64,000 nt of DNA. Source: Pseudomonas orientalis. Its GTDB lineage: Bacteria; Pseudomonadota; Gammaproteobacteria; Pseudomonadales; Pseudomonadaceae. The stretch covers positions 4,387,501 to 4,451,500 of the forward strand of contig NZ_CP094351.1 in assembly GCF_022807995.1 (NCBI RefSeq), read 5' to 3'. Under the pieces are notes generated by a model. It saw only the letters and a program-made list of their open reading frames with translations. It was not told where the DNA came from and did not search any database. Shown piece after piece: positions 60,562 through 64,000 of this stretch; the first letter of the stretch is position 1; the number at the start of each line of letters is the position of its first letter. A program made the translations under genes and the position numbers.

Positions 60562-62166
60562 ATGGCCACCCCGTCACTGACTGCCTCACCCACAGCCCCA
60601 AAACCGCGCCTGGATACCAAGCCTGGCCGGGTCACGGTGATCATGTTCTTCGCCGTGCTCGCCATGGGCCTGCTGTTCACCGCTTACAGCCTGATGCATG
60701 ACATGCACGAAATGGGCGCCCAGCTCACCACCTGGACGCCCTTCCTGCTGCTCGGCGTGGCGCTGTTGATCGCCTTGGGCTTTGAGTTCGTCAACGGCTT
60801 TCACGACACCGCCAATGCGGTGGCCACGGTGATCTACACCAACTCGCTGCCGCCGCATTTCGCGGTGGTGTGGTCGGGCTTTTTCAATTTTCTCGGTGTG
60901 CTGCTGTCCAGCGGGGCGGTGGCGTTCGGCATCATTGCCTTGCTGCCGGTGGAGTTGATCCTGCAGGTAGGCTCATCGGCCGGCTTCGCCATGATCTTCG
61001 CCCTGCTGATCGCCGCGATCCTGTGGAACCTGGGCACCTGGTGGCTGGGTTTGCCGGCGTCGTCGTCCCACACGCTGATCGGCTCGATCATTGGCGTCGG
61101 CGTGGCGAATGCGTTGATGCATGGCCGCGATGGCACCAGTGGCGTGGATTGGAGCCAGGCGGCCAAGATCGGTTACGCGCTGCTGTTATCGCCGCTGATC
61201 GGCTTCGCGTTTGCTGCCTTGCTGTTGCTGGCACTGCGCGCCTTCGTGAAGAACCGCGCGCTGTACAAGGCGCCCAAGGGTGACACCCCGCCGCCATGGT
61301 GGATCCGCGGCATGCTGATCGTCACCTGCACCGGTGTGTCGTTTGCCCACGGCTCCAACGATGGGCAAAAAGGCATGGGCCTGATCATGCTGATCCTGGT
61401 GGGTACCCTGCCGATGGCCTACGCCCTGAACCGCACCATGCCCGCCGACCAGTCGCTGCAATTCGCGGCGGTCGCCGAGGTTACCCAGGCCGCGTTGTTG
61501 AAGGCGGCACCGCAACCGGCACCCGCCGACGCCCGTGCAACCTTGTCGACCTATGTGCGCACCCAGCAAGCCTCTCCGGAACTGGTGCCCGCGCTCGCCG
61601 CCATCACCGGGCACATCGGCGCCGAAGTCAAAGGCTATGGCTCGCTGGCCGCGGTACCGGCCGAGGCGGTGGGCAACGTGCGTAACGACATGTACCTGAC
61701 CAGCGAAACCATTCGCCTTATGGACAAGGGCAAGGTCGGCGATTTCGACGCCGACACCCACGGCAAGCTGCAGCTGTTCAAACAACAGATCGACAGCGCC
61801 ACGCGCTTCATCCCGCTGTGGGTCAAGATCGCGGTGGCTATCGCCCTGGGGCTTGGCACCATGGTCGGCTGGAAGCGCATCGTGGTGACCGTGGGCGAGA
61901 AAATCGGCAAGACCCACCTGACGTACGCCCAGGGCGCCTCGGCCGAGACCGTGGCGATGCTGACCATTGGCGCGGCGGACATGTTCGGTCTGCCGGTGTC
62001 GACCACCCATGTGCTGTCATCGGGCGTGGCCGGGACCATGGTGGCCAATGGCGGCGGCTTGCAGATGCGCACGATCCGCAATCTGTTGATGGCCTGGGTG
62101 CTGACGTTGCCGGCGGCGATTGTGTTGTCGGGCAGCCTTTACTGGCTGTTCACCCAATTGTTCTGA
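60562..62166 (+). CDS. inorganic phosphate transporter, PiT family
   Basis: A 534-residue phosphate/proton symporter. Two homologous halves carry the PiT signatures GFEFVNGFHDTANAVATVI and SFAHGSNDGQKGMG, separated by a soluble stretch (about residues 290-410), with further membrane segments on both sides. VSTTHVLSSGVAG is the second conserved motif. It is close to PitA in type. It begins 98 bases after the ZntB-like gene. Confidence 0.95.
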   Translation: MATPSLTASPTAPKPRLDTKPGRVTVIMFFAVLAMGLLFTAYSLMHDMHEMGAQLTTWTPFLLLGVALLIALGFEFVNGFHDTANAVATVIYTNSLPPHFAVVWSGFFNFLGVLLSSGAVAFGIIALLPVELILQVGSSAGFAMIFALLIAAILWNLGTWWLGLPASSSHTLIGSIIGVGVANALMHGRDGTSGVDWSQAAKIGYALLLSPLIGFAFAALLLLALRAFVKNRALYKAPKGDTPPPWWIRGMLIVTCTGVSFAHGSNDGQKGMGLIMLILVGTLPMAYALNRTMPADQSLQFAAVAEVTQAALLKAAPQPAPADARATLSTYVRTQQASPELVPALAAITGHIGAEVKGYGSLAAVPAEAVGNVRNDMYLTSETIRLMDKGKVGDFDADTHGKLQLFKQQIDSATRFIPLWVKIAVAIALGLGTMVGWKRIVVTVGEKIGKTHLTYAQGASAETVAMLTIGAADMFGLPVSTTHVLSSGVAGTMVANGGGLQMRTIRNLLMAWVLTLPAAIVLSGSLYWLFTQLF

Positions 62167-62182
62167 CCCACCCTCAATCGAA

Positions 62183-62282
62183 TGTAGGAGCGAGCTTGCT
62201 CGCGAAAAACGTCAACGATAATGCGTGCTTTCTGAATGAACGCGGTGCCTGTGAGTTTTTCGCGAGCAAGCTCGCTCCTACA
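62183..62282. repeat. REPIN of a second group
   Basis: Inverted pair whose arms read GTAGGAGCGAGCTTGCTCGC and its inverse complement, a different REP group from the six other pairs in the window, between the convergent pit and LysR genes. Confidence 0.92.
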
Positions 62283-62333
62283 AAAAAGCGTTATCAGGGC
62301 GAGCCCTCCTCCCATATTATTGTCGGCGCGCAG

Positions 62334-63230
62334 TCAAAGGTGGGCCTGCAGGGTGGCCGCCAACCACTCCATGAACACCCGCACGCGCAACGGCAAATGC
62401 CGCTGGCCGGCGTAGAGCAATGACACGTCCAAAGGCGGCGCCGGGTAATCGGCCAGCACCTCGACCAATTCGCCAGTGGCCAGCAAGTCGCGGATGCCCA
62501 GCCGTGGCACTTGAATAATGCCAAAGCCCCCCAGGCACGCCGCCTGATACGCATCGGTGCTGTTGACGGTCACGCGCCCGGCCATCGGCAGTCGCTGCAC
62601 CTTGTTGCCTTGCAGGTACTCGAACCCCGCCGAGCGTGCGCCCAGCGGCCGTACGTAATGCACCAGTCGATGCTGCTGCAGGTCAGCCAGCGTGTCGGGA
62701 ATGCCGTAGCGCTGCACATACCCCGCGCTCACACAGTTGACCATGGGCATGCTGCACACCCGCCGCGCCACCACGCTCTGATCGGGCTGGGCACCCACGC
62801 GCACGACGCAGTCGAAGCCTTCGGCGATCAGGTCGACCTGGCGGTCCGAGCTGCCGATTTGCATCTCGATCAGGGGGTGGCGCTCCATGAACGGGGGCAA
62901 GTTGGGCACGATCAGCGTGCGCGCTATCACGTTGGGCATGTCCACGCGGATGCGCCCGGCCAACTGGGTTTCGTCCTGTCGAAACAGCCCTTCCAATTCT
63001 TCCATGTGCGCCAGCAGATCCTTGCTGCGCTCATATAACACCTGGCCGTCCTGGGTTGCCTGCACCTTGCGCGTGGTGCGTTGCAACAAGCGCGCACCGA
63101 GCAGTTCTTCCAGGGTGCGCACCTGTTCGGACACGGTGGAGCGCGGCAAGCCGAGGCTTTCACCGGCCTGGGTAAAGCTCGACAGTTCGGTCACGCGCAC
63201 AAACGTGCGCAATAGCTCAAGTTTATTCAT
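62334..63230 (-). CDS. LysR-family transcriptional regulator
   Basis: A 298-residue regulator of the CrgA/AaeR-like branch: MNKLELLRTFVRVTELSSFT and GLPRSTVSEQVRTLEELLGARLL form the helix-turn-helix, followed by the effector domain (LIEMQIGSSDRQVDLIAEGFDCVVRVG). It is divergent from the short-chain dehydrogenase gene at 63336, its probable target. Confidence 0.94.
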   Translation of the reverse strand: MNKLELLRTFVRVTELSSFTQAGESLGLPRSTVSEQVRTLEELLGARLLQRTTRKVQATQDGQVLYERSKDLLAHMEELEGLFRQDETQLAGRIRVDMPNVIARTLIVPNLPPFMERHPLIEMQIGSSDRQVDLIAEGFDCVVRVGAQPDQSVVARRVCSMPMVNCVSAGYVQRYGIPDTLADLQQHRLVHYVRPLGARSAGFEYLQGNKVQRLPMAGRVTVNSTDAYQAACLGGFGIIQVPRLGIRDLLATGELVEVLADYPAPPLDVSLLYAGQRHLPLRVRVFMEWLAATLQAHL

Positions 63231-63335
63231 GAAATTGTTCGCCCTGTCCGACCAGTGATTCCGGTATAGCGCTGTTTATCACGTTACGGGCGCACAAATA
63301 CACTGAGTCCCACAATCACTTCGGAGGACTGCACC

Positions 63336-64000
63336 ATGACCCCACGTAAAATCGCACTGATCACCGGCGCCAGCCGCGGCCTGGGCAAAAGCGCTGCACT
63401 GCACCTTGCCACCCAGGGCGTCGATATCCTCGGCACCTACCACAGCAAGGCCGATGAGGCGCAGGCGTTAGTGAAGCAGATCGAGCAACTGGGCGGCCGC
63501 GCGGCGATGTTGCAACTGGATGTAAGCCAGAGCGCGACGTTCGCAGGTTTTGCCGATCAAGTGACTGACGTACTCAAGGATGTGTTCGCACAGGATCACT
63601 TTGATTTTCTGGTCAACAATGCCGGTATCGGCATTCACGCAAGCTTTGCCGAAACCACCGAAGCCCAGTTCGACCAACTGGTGGATATCCAATTCAAGGG
63701 GCCGTTTTTCCTGACCCAGAAGCTATTGCCGTTAATTCGAGACGGTGGCCGCATTCTCAATGTGTCCAGCGGCCTGGCGCGCTTCAGCCTGCCGGGCTAC
63801 GCGGCCTACGCGGCGATGAAGGGCGCGATGGAAGTGCTGACCCGCTATCAGGCTAAAGAGTTGGGCACGCGTGGCATCAGCGTGAATATCCTCGCCCCTG
63901 GCGCGATTGAAACCGACTTCGGCGGCGGTGCGGTACGCGACAACGCCAGCCTCAACGCCATGGTCGCCAACAATACCGCCCTGGGTCGCGCCGGTTTGCC
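63336..64000 (+). CDS. short-chain dehydrogenase/reductase (3' end outside the window)
   Basis: The open frame runs from an ATG with GGAGGA eight bases upstream to the window end, 221 codons without a stop. It is a classical SDR: TGASRGLG at residues 10-17 (NADP-binding), NNAG at 94-97, the catalytic Ser144/145 and Tyr158-x3-Lys162 (YAAYAAMKGA). The product is nearly complete, since the family is about 250 residues long. Divergent from a LysR regulator, which probably controls it. Substrate unknown. Confidence 0.93.
   Translation, partial: MTPRKIALITGASRGLGKSAALHLATQGVDILGTYHSKADEAQALVKQIEQLGGRAAMLQLDVSQSATFAGFADQVTDVLKDVFAQDHFDFLVNNAGIGIHASFAETTEAQFDQLVDIQFKGPFFLTQKLLPLIRDGGRILNVSSGLARFSLPGYAAYAAMKGAMEVLTRYQAKELGTRGISVNILAPGAIETDFGGGAVRDNASLNAMVANNTALGRAGL

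Overview
The window is about 61-64% GC, densely coded chromosomal DNA from a fluorescent Pseudomonas, most like the P. fluorescens complex. Evidence for this: alaS-lysC-csrA (rsmA)-tRNA-Ser/Arg order, a complete arginine succinyltransferase (aru/ast) operon next to an AraC-type argR and the aotJQMOP transporter followed by acsA (the layout known from P. aeruginosa), an AmrZ regulator, a DUF2790 protein, and many inverted-pair REP elements with the GTGGGAGGGGGCTTGCCCCC core typical of that group. No rRNA, CRISPR array, insertion sequence or intact prophage was seen.

Layout. 1-4.2 kb: tRNA-Arg(CCU), two tiny membrane/exported proteins, amrZ, mgtE, then (minus strand) csrA followed by tRNA-Ser(GCU) and two identical tRNA-Arg(ACG). 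4.3-9.4 kb: lysC (with a probable in-frame internal start for a beta subunit), alaS and a threonine aldolase. 9.6-10.4 kb: an FMN riboswitch controlling a second-type lumazine synthase. 10.5-18.3 kb: astC-aruF-aruG-astD-astB-hypothetical-astE on the minus strand, with two almost identical REPINs inside the operon. 18.6-24.5 kb: a 1960-residue DUF6543/leucine-rich-repeat protein on the plus strand, placed inside the otherwise conserved arginine block. 24.5-32.5 kb: argR, aotP-aotO-aotM-aotQ-aotJ and acsA. Matches to the ArgR half-site lie upstream of astC and aotJ, so import (Aot), degradation to glutamate and succinate (Ast) and control (ArgR) form one regulon.

33-38.7 kb is a patchwork: a decayed vapB remnant, nrdB without nrdA, a Bro-N protein whose ribosome binding site can be folded into a hairpin, an HNH nuclease, a HAD phosphatase and a vapBC toxin-antitoxin pair between degenerate direct repeats. 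38.7-45.2 kb: a LysR regulator divergent from an argininosuccinate-lyase paralogue, a polar amino acid ABC transporter and an MFS exporter; this looks like a catabolic unit for an unidentified N-substituted aspartate. 45.3-49.8 kb: an unrecognised protein with a CoiA-like Cys/His cluster, an XRE regulator behind a LexA box, a P-loop protein lacking the Walker A lysine, an amidase and a truncated amidase homologue that has lost its nucleophile. 49.9-64 kb: metallo-beta-lactamase-fold hydrolase/TetR pair, soluble PAS-PAS chemoreceptor, LysR with a divergent PyrG-amidotransferase-like gene plus monooxygenase, DUF2025, glpQ, PepSY protein, GAF histidine kinase, CorA/ZntB transporter, PiT phosphate transporter, LysR and a short-chain dehydrogenase cut by the window end.

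The strongest candidates for undescribed biology are the triplicated LRR protein without a NEL catalytic domain, the argH-like/ABC/MFS locus, the SOS-box XRE neighbourhood and the pseudo-amidase pair. All functional statements rest on reading the sequence and on remembered family features; no database search was possible.
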